Shown piece after piece: positions 1 to 7,926 of a stretch of 64,000 bases of DNA (its first letter is position 1; the number at the start of each line of letters is the position of its first letter). A program made the translations under genes and the position numbers. Below the pieces are notes generated by a model, which was not told where the DNA came from, did no database searches, and saw only the letters and a program-made list of their open reading frames with translations. This DNA comes from G965279355 sp965279355 (GTDB lineage Bacteria > Pseudomonadota > Alphaproteobacteria > CACIAM-22H2). Location of the stretch: assembly GCA_965279355.1 (NCBI GenBank), contig OZ257155.1, positions 1,364,001 to 1,428,000 of the forward strand. Reading direction: 5' to 3'.

Positions 1-1
1 C

Positions 2-619
2 GCCAAGGGCATTGACGTCCGCACCGGCTGGCAGCAGGACGAGGTGGCCGAGGAAAAATATAACGTCGGCGGCGTGCTGCTCGGCCGGCCCTTCAAGATC
101 GTGCGCATCGGCCCTGTCCGTGCATTCGTGACGGATGTCGCACAAGCCGTTGCGTTCTATCGCGACGAACTCGGCTTTACGGTCACCGAGGAAGTCATCT
201 GGAACGGTCATCGCTGCGTCTTCCTGCGCGTGAACACCGAACATCATTCGCTGGCGCTCTATCCGATGGCGCTGCGCACGGAGCTCGGCCTCAGCCCGCA
301 TACGACCCTGATGGCCTTCGGCTTCCAGCTTGGCAGCTATCAGCAGCTTCGCGATGCCGTACCGTTCCTCAAGCAGAACGGCGTGGCGGTCAAACATCTG
401 CCGCCGGAATTGTTTCCCGGCGTCGATTACAACGCCTTCGTCATCGATCCCGAGGGCCACGCGATGCAGCTCTATTACTATATGGAGCAGGTCGGCTGGG
501 ACGGAAAGCCACGCCCCGCCAGCCAGCGCCCGAAGATCGATAACGGCAACTGGCCGGAGACTGTCCCGGCCCAGAGCGACACTTATGGCGGGGAAACGTA
601 TCTCGGCCCGTGGGGCTAA
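2..619 (+). CDS. VOC-family (extradiol dioxygenase-like) protein, 5' truncated by the window edge
   Basis: The frame is open from base 2, so the gene begins upstream and only about 205 C-terminal codons are present; the in-frame GTG at 44 is probably internal. The fold signature is clear: a beta-alpha unit with AFYRDELGF, a central EHHSLALYP strand and a closing GHAMQLYYY strand, as in the C-terminal domain of two-domain extradiol ring-cleavage dioxygenases. In that family the iron is held by His, His and Glu. Here the middle His is kept (HHS), but the first His position reads IGPV and the final Glu position reads AMQLY, so two ligands appear replaced. The FAA hydrolase gene follows 63 bp later, which fits an aromatic or meta-cleavage catabolic operon. 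The family call is firm; catalysis is doubtful. Confidence 0.85.
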   Translation, partial: AKGIDVRTGWQQDEVAEEKYNVGGVLLGRPFKIVRIGPVRAFVTDVAQAVAFYRDELGFTVTEEVIWNGHRCVFLRVNTEHHSLALYPMALRTELGLSPHTTLMAFGFQLGSYQQLRDAVPFLKQNGVAVKHLPPELFPGVDYNAFVIDPEGHAMQLYYYMEQVGWDGKPRPASQRPKIDNGNWPETVPAQSDTYGGETYLGPWG

Positions 620-682
620 GACCGACGTCACCGCGCGCCAATACGCGCGGGCAGTTACAAAACACAGGGGGAATGAGCGTCT

Positions 683-1543
683 ATGCATCTGCTGTCTTTT
701 TCGCTTAAGGGGAAGGAATCCTGGGGCGCCGTCGTCGATGGCGGCATCGTCAATCTGGGCAAGTCCCTGCCGAAATACAAAACGCTGGCCGACTTTCTCG
801 GCAGCCCGGACTTCTCTCGCCGCGACAAGCTGATCAAGGGCAAGAAGCCGACGATCAAGCTGTCGCAGATCAAATACCTGCCGGTGATTCCGCGCCCGGA
901 AAAGATCGTCCTGCTGGCGCGCAACTATCTCGACCATCACAAGGAGGTCGTCGCGGCCGGCCTGCAGCGCGAATACCCAAAATTTCCGCCGGTCTTCCTG
1001 CGGGTCTGGCGCTCCCAGCTTGGCCACGGCGCGCCGATCATCCGCCCGAAAATTTCCGACTCCCTGGACTGGGAAGGCGAACTGGCGGTGATCATCGGCA
1101 AGGGCGGCCGCAATATTCCGGAAAAGACTGCGATGAAGCATGTCGCCGGCTATTCCATCTACAACGACGCCAGCATCCGCGAATGGCAGTTCCACGCGCA
1201 GTCGATCGCCGCCGGCAAGAACTTCAACGCGACCGCGCCGTTCGGCCCATGGATGGTGACGGCCGACGAGATTCGCGATCCCGAGAACCTCAAGCTTGAG
1301 GTTCGCCTGAATGGCAAGGTGATGCAGTCCGCCAACACCTCTGACCTCATCCACAAGATTCCGCGCCTGATCAACTATTCGTCGACCATCTTCGACCTGG
1401 TCCCGGGGGACGTGATCGTCACCGGCACGCCGGGCGGCGTGGGCTGGAGCCGCAAGCCTCCGGTTTTCATGCAGGGTGGCGACGTCGTCGAGGTGGAGAT
1501 CGAAAAGATCGGCGTGCTGCGCAATCCGATCAAGAACGAATAG
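683..1543 (+). CDS. Fumarylacetoacetate hydrolase (FAH) family protein
   Basis: A 286-residue protein of the FAH superfamily, whose members hydrolyse or decarboxylate acylpyruvates and oxo-diacids such as meta-cleavage products. The metal-binding pattern is visible: the paired acids in LDWEGELAVIIG, the downstream Asp in YNDASIREWQ, and the glycine-rich TGTPGGVGW loop near the C-terminus. The N-terminal 60 residues form the usual small beta domain. A GGGGGA purine stretch about 10 bases upstream supports the ATG at 683. It lies between a VOC-type gene and a Bug receptor gene on the same strand, so a role in degrading an imported aromatic or organic acid is likely. The substrate cannot be read from the sequence. 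Confidence 0.9.
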   Translation: MHLLSFSLKGKESWGAVVDGGIVNLGKSLPKYKTLADFLGSPDFSRRDKLIKGKKPTIKLSQIKYLPVIPRPEKIVLLARNYLDHHKEVVAAGLQREYPKFPPVFLRVWRSQLGHGAPIIRPKISDSLDWEGELAVIIGKGGRNIPEKTAMKHVAGYSIYNDASIREWQFHAQSIAAGKNFNATAPFGPWMVTADEIRDPENLKLEVRLNGKVMQSANTSDLIHKIPRLINYSSTIFDLVPGDVIVTGTPGGVGWSRKPPVFMQGGDVVEVEIEKIGVLRNPIKNE

Positions 1544-1605
1544 GTTTCAGAATGCCCGTCGCCGAAAACAATAACAGGCGACGGGCTCAACAGGGAGGAA
1601 ACGAG

Positions 1606-2571
1606 ATGAAGACGATCGCAACGGTCGCGGCGCTTGGCGTCGCCATGGCATTCGCAACAGGCGCGCAGGCGCAGGACTACCCCACCAAACCGATCAAGAT
1701 CATCCAGGGCTTCGCGCCCGGTGGCAACGCCGACGCGGTCGCCCGGGTGCTCGCCGCCGAACTGACCAAGAGCCTGGGTCAGCCGGTGATCGTCGAATCC
1801 AAGCCGGGCGCCGGCGGCACGATCGGCGCAGACGCGGTCGCCAAGGCGCCCCCCGATGGTTATACGCTCGCCCTGCTCACCGGCGGCCATTCGGTGGCCG
1901 GCGCACTATACAAGACCGTCCCGTACAAGACGGCCGAGGATTTCGAGTGGATCTCCACGGCCTCGGTTTTTCCCTTCGTTGTCACGGTTCAGCCAACCTC
2001 GAAAACGCCGAGCCTGAAAGCCGTCCTGGATGCGGCCCGCGCCCAGGCCCACGCGATCAAGTACGGCTCCGCAGGAATCGGTGCAACCCAGCATCTGGTG
2101 GCGGAGCTGCTGGCCAGCGAGGCCAAGGTGCAGATGATTCATGTGCCCTATCGCGGTGAATCCGCGGCGGTCACAGCCACGTTGAGTGGCGAAGTGGATT
2201 TCACCGTCTCGACGCTGACACCGGTTGTCGAGCACATTAAGGGCGGCTTGCTGAAAGGCATCGCGGTGACATCCGCGACGCGCTCGCCGGACCTTCCCGA
2301 CGTGCCGACGGCCGCCGAAGCGGGGCTCCCGGGCTTCGATGTCAGCTCGTGGACCGGCCTCGCCACCACGGCCGGCACACCGAAGGCCATTGTGCAGAAG
2401 CTCAATGCGGAGGTGCAGAAGGCGCTGCAGGTGGCCGAAGTCCGCACTCGCCTGCAGAGCTTCGGCGCCGTCGTGCAAGGAAGCACGTCGGATGAACTGC
2501 GCGCCCGGGTTGCGCGCGAACATGCGCGCTGGAACCAGGTCATCGACATGGCAAAGATCGAGCGGCAATAA
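1606..2571 (+). CDS. Bug-family (tripartite tricarboxylate transporter) solute-binding receptor
   Basis: A periplasmic receptor of the Bug/TctC family, about 321 residues. The ATG at 1606 is chosen over an in-frame start at 1552 because it follows a strong GGGAGG site and gives a clean signal peptide (MKTIATVAALGVAMAFATG, cleaved after AQA). The mature protein starts with YPTKPIKII and GFAPGGNAD, the hallmark of the family, followed by the PDGYTL segment. Bug proteins bind carboxylates and aromatic acids; many exist as orphan receptors without TctA/TctB permease subunits, and no permease genes are seen here. Position inside the catabolic group suggests it captures that pathway's substrate. 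Confidence 0.92.
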   Translation: MKTIATVAALGVAMAFATGAQAQDYPTKPIKIIQGFAPGGNADAVARVLAAELTKSLGQPVIVESKPGAGGTIGADAVAKAPPDGYTLALLTGGHSVAGALYKTVPYKTAEDFEWISTASVFPFVVTVQPTSKTPSLKAVLDAARAQAHAIKYGSAGIGATQHLVAELLASEAKVQMIHVPYRGESAAVTATLSGEVDFTVSTLTPVVEHIKGGLLKGIAVTSATRSPDLPDVPTAAEAGLPGFDVSSWTGLATTAGTPKAIVQKLNAEVQKALQVAEVRTRLQSFGAVVQGSTSDELRARVAREHARWNQVIDMAKIERQ

Positions 2572-2598
2572 CCTGAAGACGAAAAAGGGGGATACGTG

Positions 2599-3066
2599 AT
2601 GAGTGACGACACACTTGAGACGACACGCGAGCCGAAACTGCTGTTTCCGCAACTGCAGGCCTTCTACGACAAGGTCATTCCGCTCTCGTGGCCGCTGATT
2701 CGCGTCACGGCCGGCGGACTCCTGATCGCCCATGGCTGGCCGAAGCTGATGATGGGCGTCGAGGCGGCGGGCAACATGGCGCTGGCGCGGCGCGGTATCT
2801 ATCCGGTGATGCCGCTGGCCTACGCCCTGATCTTCCTTGAAACGATCGGCGGGCTCTGCATCGCGCTCGGCCTGTTCACGCGCTTCATGGCCGCCGCGGT
2901 CGCCATCGAGATGGTGGTCATCGTCTATCACCACCTTGATGCCGGGTTCGGCTGGACCAATCGCGGCTATGAGTACCCGTTGTTCTGGGGTCTCGTCATG
3001 CTGGCCATCGCGCTTCGCGGCGGCGGGCCGTACTCGCTCGACCGTCGGCTCGGCAAAGAGCTTTGA
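2599..3066 (+). CDS. DoxX-family integral membrane protein
   Basis: A small inner-membrane protein of about 155 residues with four hydrophobic segments (roughly residues 33-52, 68-90, 93-115 and 126-143). The segment ITVTAGG-type first helix with LIAHGWPKLMMG is typical of DoxX/DoxD-like proteins, which have been linked to quinone or thiosulfate oxidation and oxidative stress, but whose exact activity is usually unknown. GTG at 2596 is directly adjacent; the ATG at 2599 is preferred, with GGGGGA upstream. It follows the Bug gene by 27 bp and probably shares its transcript; a strong hairpin follows it. Confidence 0.85.
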   Translation: MSDDTLETTREPKLLFPQLQAFYDKVIPLSWPLIRVTAGGLLIAHGWPKLMMGVEAAGNMALARRGIYPVMPLAYALIFLETIGGLCIALGLFTRFMAAAVAIEMVVIVYHHLDAGFGWTNRGYEYPLFWGLVMLAIALRGGGPYSLDRRLGKEL

Positions 3067-3072
3067 CGCTGG

Positions 3073-3104
3073 AAGGGCGGCGATGGGATAACGTCGCCGC
3101 CCTT
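3073..3104 (+). terminator. Hairpin terminator after the doxX-like gene
   Basis: A perfect 11-bp inverted repeat (AAGGGCGGCGA at 3073-3083 and its complement at 3094-3104) with a 10-base loop starts 6 bases after the stop codon. There is no long T tract afterwards, so termination may be partial and the next gene at 3125 may be read through or have its own promoter. Confidence 0.6.
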
Positions 3105-3124
3105 ACTCTCACGAACGAGCCCAC

Positions 3125-4213
3125 ATGACCTCAGCACCGTTCCGCGCCGACCACGTCGGCAGCCTGCTTCGCAAACCCGACCTCATCGCCGCGATGGACA
3201 AGACGCCGCTCGATGCATCGTTGAAGGATCTGCAGGACCGCTACATCAAGGAAGCGATTGCGCTTCAGGAATCGGTCGGTCTGTATGCGGTCACCGACGG
3301 CGAACTGCGCCGCAAATCGTTTCATGTCGATTTTCTTGAAAAGGTCGAGGGCGCCAAGCGCCAGGGGCTGATCAGCGACAACAACGCCATGGGACGCGCC
3401 CCGCCCGGCTTCGCCGTCACAGCCAAGCTGAAGCATGCCAGGCCGATCGAGGTTGAGAATTTCAAATTCGTGAAGGCGAATACGAAGCGGCTCGCCAAGC
3501 AGACCATGCCCTCGCCCACGATGCTGCTGCGCGGCGGCCGCAGCACGGTCAGCAAGGAGGCCTATCCCGACCTTGAGGCTTTCTACGCCGATATCGCCAA
3601 TGTCTATCGGGAAGAACTGAAGCAGCTGGGCGATGCCGGCTGTTCCTACGTGCAGCTCGACGACACCAACTACGCCTATCTCTGCGATCCCAAGATGCTG
3701 GAGCGCATTGCCGCCACCGGCGACGACCCGGCGGCCCTCCCCAAGCGCTACGCGAAGGTGATCAACGCGTCGATCGCCGGCCGTCCCGACGGTATGGTGA
3801 TCGGCATCCATCTCTGCCGCGGCAACTCGCGCAGCGCGTGGCACGCCGAAGGCGCTTATGAGCCCATCGCCGAGGTGCTGCTCAACGACGTCGCGGTCGA
3901 TGGTTACTTCCTCGAATACGACGATCAGCGGTCCGGCGGCTTCGAGCCGTTGCGGTTCTATCCCAAGGGCTCGAAGAAAAAGATCGTGCTGGGGCTGGTG
4001 AGCTCCAAGGTGCCCGCCATGGAAACCAAGGATGATCTCAAACGGCGCATCGACGAGGCGGCGAAGTACGTGCCGCTGGAGAATCTCTGCCTCAGCCCGC
4101 AATGCGGCTTTGCCAGCACCTATCTCGGCAACCAGATCACCGAGGATGTGCAGAAGCGCAAACTCGAACTGGTCGTGCAAACCGCGACCGACGTCTGGGG
4201 TTCGGCCCAGTAA
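3125..4213 (+). CDS. MetE C-terminal-domain-like protein (cobalamin-independent methionine synthase family, UROD/MetE-like)
   Basis: A 362-residue single-domain relative of the catalytic C-terminal half of MetE. It opens with FRADHVGSLLRKPDL, typical of the stand-alone MetE-like proteins. The zinc-site residues known from MetE appear present: His and Cys in GIHLCRGNS, Glu in YFLEYDD, and Cys in LSPQCGFAS. It lacks the N-terminal half of full MetE (about 750 residues), so it cannot be assumed to make methionine from methyltetrahydrofolate. Related proteins act in methyl transfer, including demethylation of small catabolic substrates. It follows the doxX-like gene by 58 bp, across a hairpin. 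Confidence 0.85.
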   Translation: MTSAPFRADHVGSLLRKPDLIAAMDKTPLDASLKDLQDRYIKEAIALQESVGLYAVTDGELRRKSFHVDFLEKVEGAKRQGLISDNNAMGRAPPGFAVTAKLKHARPIEVENFKFVKANTKRLAKQTMPSPTMLLRGGRSTVSKEAYPDLEAFYADIANVYREELKQLGDAGCSYVQLDDTNYAYLCDPKMLERIAATGDDPAALPKRYAKVINASIAGRPDGMVIGIHLCRGNSRSAWHAEGAYEPIAEVLLNDVAVDGYFLEYDDQRSGGFEPLRFYPKGSKKKIVLGLVSSKVPAMETKDDLKRRIDEAAKYVPLENLCLSPQCGFASTYLGNQITEDVQKRKLELVVQTATDVWGSAQ

Positions 4214-4237
4214 CGCAGCAGTAACGCAAAAGCAGAC

Positions 4238-4269
4238 GGCGGCGCCAGCTTTCGCCGGCAGCCGCCGCC
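4238..4269 (+). terminator. GC-rich hairpin between convergent genes
   Basis: GGCGGCG at 4238-4244 pairs with CGCCGCC at 4263-4269, followed by a pyrimidine-rich run (CTTTCCTCCC). It sits after the MetE-like gene and before the convergent small genes, so it is a likely rho-independent terminator for the forward operon. Confidence 0.45.
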
Positions 4270-4318
4270 CTTTCCTCCCTAAACTCGGCCGCGTAATCGG
4301 CCCTTATGCCTGCCGCGG

Positions 4319-4606
4319 TCAGGCCGTGGCGGATTTCTTCAGAACCACGCCGGCCGGGTCGCGATCCAACGCGCCGAGCACCAGCACATAGGCAAGCAGC
4401 ACCGCCGTCTGACCCGGATCGGGCGCCGCGAGGACGATCTCGTCGGAATAACGGCCCGGTGCCCATGTCCACATCTGGCGCAACCTCACCGAAACATGAC
4501 TCGTGAACCGGTCGATAAAACTGACGATATCGTCGCCGGGCGGGAGCGGAATCGTCACGGCATACCACGACGCAGGAACGAGATTGAAAACGCTGGCGGT
4601 GCTCAT
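4319..4606 (-). CDS. Small protein of unknown function, paralogue of its upstream neighbour
   Basis: A 95-residue soluble protein I do not recognise. It aligns along its length with the product of the gene just upstream: NLVPASWYAVTIPLP against DIIPETWYRAAVPVP, then FIDRFTSHV against FIHRLTEDL, WTWAPG against WAWTAT, and TAVLLAYVLVLG against TALLAHALSVS. Its ATG overlaps the stop of the upstream gene in an ATGA arrangement (4603-4606), implying translational coupling. There is no signal peptide or membrane segment. A hydrophobic Ala/Leu helix near the C-terminus is the best conserved part of the pair. Confidence 0.7.
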   Translation of the reverse strand: MSTASVFNLVPASWYAVTIPLPPGDDIVSFIDRFTSHVSVRLRQMWTWAPGRYSDEIVLAAPDPGQTAVLLAYVLVLGALDRDPAGVVLKKSATA

Positions 4607-4953
4607 TCGGCCGCAGGAACGAGTTCGGTGTCGGCCCGGCCGCGTCCCGGCTTCTGCATGATGCCGAACACCATGCGGGACGCCTGCAGCCAGGCCTCAG
4701 GCTTTGGGGTCGATTGCGACACCGACAATGCATGCGCCAGAAGCGCGGTCAGACGGGAGGCTTCCGGGGTCGCCAGAATGACGGCATCGCCAAGGCTGGA
4801 TTTGGTCGCGGTCCACGCCCAGGCGCCGAGCCAGTTGCCGGCCAGATCTTCGGTCAGACGGTGAATGAAAGCCTCGGCCTCCTCGCCCGCCGGCACGGGC
4901 ACGGCGGCCCGGTACCAGGTCTCAGGGATGATGTCGCAACTGACGCCGCTCAT
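4603..4953 (-). CDS. Small protein of unknown function, first of a tandem paralogous pair
   Basis: A 116-residue soluble protein without a recognised domain. A GGAGGG site about 10 bases upstream of the ATG at 4953 supports the start. It shares a common plan with the following 95-residue protein: an opening PxxWY-xxxxPxP motif, an acidic FIxRLT segment, a tryptophan-rich middle (GAWAWT) and a Leu/Ala-rich helix. It carries an extra 20 residues at the C-terminus (RADTELVPAAE end). The pair looks like an old tandem duplication that has diverged. Function unknown; the downstream pot operon is on the same strand but 135 bp away. Confidence 0.7.
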   Translation of the reverse strand: MSGVSCDIIPETWYRAAVPVPAGEEAEAFIHRLTEDLAGNWLGAWAWTATKSSLGDAVILATPEASRLTALLAHALSVSQSTPKPEAWLQASRMVFGIMQKPGRGRADTELVPAAE

Positions 4954-5088
4954 AGGTGGGGACCCTCCAGATGGTCCGAGCCCCCCTACGCCCGTATTTG
5001 ATCGGGCACCGTAACAGCCACAATTAGAGACAAATACCGGGGAGAGACCGGATATCGGAACGGGAAACTATGGAGAAGGTTCCGCCGC

Positions 5089-5892
5089 CTAGAGCGGGGC
5101 GCGCCGCCGGGTCAGCCAGCCCGCGAGGCCCACCAGAATCAGGGCCGCAAACACGAAAATCGCAGCCAAGGCATTGATTTGCGGCGATAAGCCGAGCCTG
5201 ACACTGGAATAGACCACCATCGGCAGGGTGGTCGCGCCGGGCCCGGTGGTGAAGCTGGCGATGACCAGGTCGTCCAGCGACAGGGTGAAGGACAGCAGCC
5301 ACGCCGCCGCCAGGGCCGGCAGGAGGAGCGGCAGGGTGACCGTCAGGAAGGTCCGCAGCGGCGGCGATCCCAGGTCGGCCGCCGCCTCTTCCAGGGCCGG
5401 ATCCAGCAGCCGCAGCCGGGCCTGGACCACCACCGTGGCGTAGGCCAAAGCGAAGGTCGCATGGGCGATGACGACGGTGGTGAAGCCCCTCTCCTCCGGC
5501 CAGCCGAGGGTCGCGGCACTGGCCACAAACAGCAGCAGCAGCGACAGGCCCAAAATGACCTCGGGCATGACCAGCGGCGCCGCCAGCATCGCCGAGAGCG
5601 GAGTGCGCAGGTGGAAGCGTCCGAACCGCACGAGGGCAAGCGCCGCCAGGGTGCCGAGGACGGTGGCAATGGTGGCGCTCGCCGCCGCGACACCGACACT
5701 CAACACGGCCGCATCCAGAATGCGCTGGTTGTCGAGCAGTTCCGCGTACCAGCGCATCGAGAAACCCGCCCAGACCGTGACCAGCCGCGACTCATTGAAC
5801 GAGAAGACGACCAGAATCACGATCGGCAGGTACAGAAAGACAAAGCCGAGCCCAAGCCACAGCATCATCAGCCATGACCGCCGGGCGTTCAT
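5089..5892 (-). CDS. potI: Polyamine ABC transporter permease (PotI/PotC type)
   Basis: Inner-membrane permease of about 267 residues, starting MNARRSWLMMLWLGLGFVFL. The start at 5892 overlaps the stop of potH by ATGA (5889-5892), which is why it is preferred over a longer in-frame start at 5991. Six hydrophobic segments are visible, and the cytoplasmic EAA loop that docks on the ATPase reads EEAAADLGSPPLRTF. It is the last gene of a binding protein, ATPase, permease, permease order identical to E. coli potFGHI. Putrescine or spermidine is the likely substrate. Confidence 0.9.
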   Translation of the reverse strand: MNARRSWLMMLWLGLGFVFLYLPIVILVVFSFNESRLVTVWAGFSMRWYAELLDNQRILDAAVLSVGVAAASATIATVLGTLAALALVRFGRFHLRTPLSAMLAAPLVMPEVILGLSLLLLFVASAATLGWPEERGFTTVVIAHATFALAYATVVVQARLRLLDPALEEAAADLGSPPLRTFLTVTLPLLLPALAAAWLLSFTLSLDDLVIASFTTGPGATTLPMVVYSSVRLGLSPQINALAAIFVFAALILVGLAGWLTRRRAPL

Positions 5893-6764
5893 CGCACACT
5901 CGTCGCCCGGCGTTCGACCGCCTGGAAGATCAGCACCGGAATGACAATGACGGCCAGCAGCACCACCGCGACCGCGGACGCCGCCGGCCAATCGCGATTG
6001 AGGAAGAATTCATTCCACAGTACCCGCCCAATCATCGGCGTATCCGACCCGCCGAGCAGGTCGGGAATAACGAACTCGCCCAGGGCCGGCACGAACACCA
6101 GCAGGCTGCCCGCGATGATGCCGGGCATCGAAAGCGGCAACGTCACCTTGAGAAACGCCCGGGTCGGCGGAGCCCCCAGATCGTACGCCGCTTCCAGCAG
6201 CGACTTATCCATCCGCTCCAACGCCGCATAGAGCGGCAGCACCATGAACGGCAGGTAGGAATAGACGATGCCGAGATGCACCGCGAATTCGTTGGACAGT
6301 AGCGGCAACGGCTCTTCGATGATGCCAAGCCCCTGAAGAGCGGAATTGATGAGACCGGTCGGGCGCAACAGGATCATCCACGAATAGACGCGGATCAGGA
6401 ACGAGGTCCAGAACGGCAGGATAACCAGGGTCAGCATGACCTGCTGCGCGGTCCTGCCGGCACGCGCGATGGCGTACGCCATCGGATAACCAATCAGAAG
6501 ACAGATCAGGGTCGAGACGCCGGCGATGCGCAGCGAATTTACGAGCGAGATGGCGTAGAGATCGTCTTCGAGCAGCAGCCGATAGGAATCCAGCGTGTGG
6601 TTCGCGGGATCGAGCGGCGACGCGAATGGCGGTGCGCCGTCGGCGGCCGGAACCAGACTGATCCCCAGGACGACCAGGAACGGGAGCACGAAGAACACGG
6701 CGAGCCACAGGAACGGCACGCCGATCACGGTCGCGCGCCAGGCCGGGGATTGCAGCGCGCTCAT
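5889..6764 (-). CDS. potH: Polyamine ABC transporter permease (PotH/PotB type)
   Basis: About 291 residues with six predicted transmembrane helices and the EAA docking loop LLEAAYDLGAPPTRAF. Start at 6764 (MSALQSPAWRATVIG) chosen because its ATG overlaps the stop of the ATPase gene by four bases (6761-6764). It forms the membrane heterodimer with PotI and is energised by PotG. The periplasmic loop region with PANHTLDSYRLL near residue 45-60 is typical of PotB/PotH. Translational coupling along potG-potH-potI keeps subunits in balance. Confidence 0.92.
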   Translation of the reverse strand: MSALQSPAWRATVIGVPFLWLAVFFVLPFLVVLGISLVPAADGAPPFASPLDPANHTLDSYRLLLEDDLYAISLVNSLRIAGVSTLICLLIGYPMAYAIARAGRTAQQVMLTLVILPFWTSFLIRVYSWMILLRPTGLINSALQGLGIIEEPLPLLSNEFAVHLGIVYSYLPFMVLPLYAALERMDKSLLEAAYDLGAPPTRAFLKVTLPLSMPGIIAGSLLVFVPALGEFVIPDLLGGSDTPMIGRVLWNEFFLNRDWPAASAVAVVLLAVIVIPVLIFQAVERRATSVR

Positions 6765-7831
6765 CGGATCAGCAGCACGCCGGCATCGGCCGGCCATGAC
6801 ACGCGCACCTGCGCGCCGCGCTCCGGACGCGGCTGGCTGACCCCGGCGCGGTTGGGAACATGGGCTCGCAGGACGATGCCGCCCGCCAGCTCCACGTCAT
6901 AGCGCGTGATGTCGCCGGAATAGGCCATGTCGCGCACGGTGCCTGCCGGTAGGTTCGCCGGACCCCTTTCATCGATCGTCACGTTTTCGGGCCGCACCGC
7001 AACCCAGACCGGCGTTCCCGGCGGCAACACGGCGTCGCTATGCGCGCGCAGGATCAAGCCAGTCACCGCGGTCTCAACACGCAGGAACACGCCGTCACGG
7101 CCGAGAATCTTGCCGGGAATGACATTGGCGCGACCGAGAAAATCGGCAACGTAGCGGCTGGTCGGCCGCTCGTAGATCTCGCGCGGTGCGCCGACCTGCT
7201 CGATACGTCCGCCGCGCATGACGGCCAGCCGGGTCGACAGCGTCATCGCCTCGTCCTGATCGTGCGTCACGAAGATAAACGTGATGCCAAGCTGCCGCTG
7301 CAGGTTAACCAGCTCCGACTGCATCTCATCCCGCAACTTTCGATCCAGCGCCGCCAGCGGCTCGTCGAGCAGCAGCGCGCGCGGGCGCTTGGCAAGGCTG
7401 CGCGCCAGCGCCACGCGCTGACGCTGGCCGCCAGAGAGCTGCTCGGGTTTGCGTTTGGCGTAATCGCTGAGCCTGACAAGTTCCAGCATCTCGGCAACAC
7501 GGGTCCGGATCTTGTCGCGATCCATGCCGTCCTGCTTGAGGCCGAACGCGATATTGGCCGCCACGCTCAGATGCGGGAACAGCGCATACGATTGAAAGAC
7601 GGTATTCACCGGCCGATGCCAGGGCGGCACCCTGGTCATGTCGGCGCCGTCGATCAGGACCTGGCCGTCGTCAGGCTGTTCGAAGCCGCCGATCAGGCGC
7701 AGCAACGTTGTTTTGCCGCAGCCTGACGGACCGAGCAGGGCGAAAAACTCACCGGCGCCGATCTCCAGCGAAACGCTGTCGACCGCGTTGGTCGCGCCGA
7801 ACCATTTGGAGACCCCTTCGAGCCGGATCAC
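6761..7831 (-). CDS. potG: Polyamine ABC transporter ATP-binding protein (PotG/PotA type)
   Basis: A 356-residue cytoplasmic ATPase with intact motifs: Walker A GPSGCGKTT near residue 33, Q loop at VFQSYALFPH, signature LSGGQRQRVALARSL near 132, Walker B LLLDEPLAALD and switch His in FVTHDQDEA. The C-terminal 110 residues form a TOBE-type regulatory domain as in PotA. It energises the PotH/PotI channel for import of polyamines delivered by PotF. It starts 95 bp after potF on the same strand. Confidence 0.93.
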   Translation of the reverse strand: MIRLEGVSKWFGATNAVDSVSLEIGAGEFFALLGPSGCGKTTLLRLIGGFEQPDDGQVLIDGADMTRVPPWHRPVNTVFQSYALFPHLSVAANIAFGLKQDGMDRDKIRTRVAEMLELVRLSDYAKRKPEQLSGGQRQRVALARSLAKRPRALLLDEPLAALDRKLRDEMQSELVNLQRQLGITFIFVTHDQDEAMTLSTRLAVMRGGRIEQVGAPREIYERPTSRYVADFLGRANVIPGKILGRDGVFLRVETAVTGLILRAHSDAVLPPGTPVWVAVRPENVTIDERGPANLPAGTVRDMAYSGDITRYDVELAGGIVLRAHVPNRAGVSQPRPERGAQVRVSWPADAGVLLIR

Positions 7832-7926
7832 TGCTTTGCCCCCGCCCTCTCGCCATTCCGGCGCGCACGACTCGCGGCCGGACCTGCTGAGACGTTAATC
7901 GCAGGCGCTCCGATTCCCAAGGACGC

